Below are positions 63,527 to 64,000 of a stretch of 64,000 nucleotides of DNA, piece after piece. This stretch comes from Phaeobacter gallaeciensis DSM 26640 (GTDB lineage Bacteria > Pseudomonadota > Alphaproteobacteria > Rhodobacterales > Rhodobacteraceae), in assembly GCF_000511385.1 (NCBI RefSeq), contig NC_023137.1, positions 3,231,001 through 3,295,000 on the forward strand. Reading direction: 5' to 3'. The notes beneath the pieces are model-generated. The model did no database searches, was not told where the DNA came from, and saw nothing but the letters and a program-made list of their open reading frames with translations. A program made the translations under genes and the position numbers. How positions within the stretch are numbered: the stretch's first letter is position 1; every line of letters starts with the position of its first letter.

Positions 63527-63814
63527 AACCCCTCGCGCATAACCTCTTGGGCCGGGTGGTCACAGGCCCTCCGCCCTCCCCTCTTTCGGCTGCTTTATGC
63601 TGAGAATTGCGGACGCCGCGTCAGGCGGCTCTCACCTCTTGTTTGCGCGGATAGCGCACCTTATCTCGATGATGCGCGCGACGCATTCGCAGCAAGAGCC
63701 GCTCCTCCCTCGGCTGCTGTTGCCCCACTGCCTGACCCTCCCGAGTTGCATAGGGCCTCGAATGCGCCGCGCGTCACTCCGGATCACAAACACCTGCCGC
63801 TCTGAGGCGCCAGC
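63527..63814. other. Intergenic region after the pca operon
   Basis: 288 bp with no recognisable gene; pcaB or pcaD are not here. GCGGCTCT near 63624 and AGAGCCGC near 63695 form an inverted repeat with a long spacer. No clear terminator with a T-run. Confidence 0.45.
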
Positions 63815-64000
63815 CTATCCCTCACCCACTTCAGGCGGCTGGGACAGATCACGCAGAATGGGGCAGTCAGGCCGATTGTCACCTGCGCAACAGGTCACCA
63901 GCTCCGACAGCGTATCCCGCATCGCTTCAAGATCGGCGATCTTGATATTGATCTTGTCGAGATGCTCCTGCGCCAATTGTTTCACGTCGGCGCTGGCCCG
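63815..64000 (-). CDS. MerR-family metal-responsive regulator, C-terminal end (CueR/HmrR-like)
   Basis: 61 codons before the TAG, entering from the right edge. The visible part is the dimerisation helix (DVKQLAQEHLDKINIKIADL, EAMRDTLSELV) and the metal loop CCAGDNRPDCPIL. Two Cys spaced as C-x-GDxRPDCPIL are the Cu(I)/Au(I) pair of CueR and HmrR. The upstream CC is an additional Cys. The HTH lies outside the window. It probably activates a copper exporter gene, not seen here. Confidence 0.85.
   Translation of the reverse strand, partial: RASADVKQLAQEHLDKINIKIADLEAMRDTLSELVTCCAGDNRPDCPILRDLSQPPEVGEG

Noticed and set aside
63624..63702. Inverted repeat GCGGCTCT / AGAGCCGC after the pca operon
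   Set aside because: The 63-nt spacer and lack of a T-run make a terminator unlikely; eight matching bases in GC-rich DNA can be chance.

Overview
The window is high-GC, densely coding DNA from an alphaproteobacterium, most likely a marine Rhodobacterales (Roseobacter-group) chromosome. This rests on protein-level recognition: a DmdC-like acyl-CoA dehydrogenase start, a plant-type GshA, pobA divergent from an AraC-type pobR, a pcaQ/pcaCHG cluster carrying a beta-keto acid cleavage enzyme, and Ugp and Liv ABC operons. I could not run a species-level search.

Layout. 1-10.2 kb: the start of an acyl-CoA dehydrogenase, a Sua5-type tRNA t6A enzyme, YqgE/AlgH, a lone DsbD-alpha-like periplasmic protein, a Nudix hydrolase, an RND efflux pump with its adaptor, moaB and a uracil-DNA glycosylase that has lost most iron-sulfur ligands. 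10.2-15.8 kb: a pyrimidine/phospholipid operon (pyrB, three membrane proteins, a catalytically dead dihydroorotase homologue, plsY), then a YHS protein. 16-24 kb: gshA, a GNAT protein, rsmE, ubiA, an OmpA-domain protein with a coiled-coil partner, moaE-moaD-pgsA. 24-31.3 kb: uvrC, a pteridine-reductase-like SDR, a Ca2+/Na+ antiporter, a small Cys-rich protein, an S49 peptidase and a two-gene ABC-2 exporter. 31.4-40 kb: an NAD(P)-binding protein, pobA/pobR, ctpA-envC-gpmI and ada.

39.7-46.2 kb is a glycerol-3-phosphate type uptake operon (ugpB-A-E-C) ending in an EEP-family hydrolase and facing a LacI-type regulator. 46.2-48.5 kb is the one clearly accessory stretch: an IS5-type transposase, the C-terminal stub of a LysR regulator, about 0.9 kb of lower-GC DNA with no recognisable gene, and a tRNA-Gln. 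48.6-53 kb holds an MDR oxidoreductase, a SARP/CadC-type winged-helix regulator with TPRs and a Tat-exported metallo-beta-lactamase-fold protein.

53-63.5 kb looks metabolically coherent: a branched-chain-amino-acid-type ABC transporter (livHMGF plus binding protein) with an acyl-CoA synthetase inside the operon, followed by pcaQ and pcaC-pcaH-pcaG-BKACE for protocatechuate ring cleavage. pobA about 27 kb upstream supplies protocatechuate from 4-hydroxybenzoate. pcaB and pcaD are not in the visible cluster. The window ends inside a CueR/HmrR-type metal regulator.

No CRISPR array, prophage or canonical defence island was seen. The best leads are enzymes with lost or substituted catalytic or cofactor residues (UDG, dihydroorotase), unusual operon partners (EEP hydrolase with Ugp, acyl-CoA synthetase within Liv, BKACE in pca) and the small Cys-rich gene between the peptidase and the antiporter.
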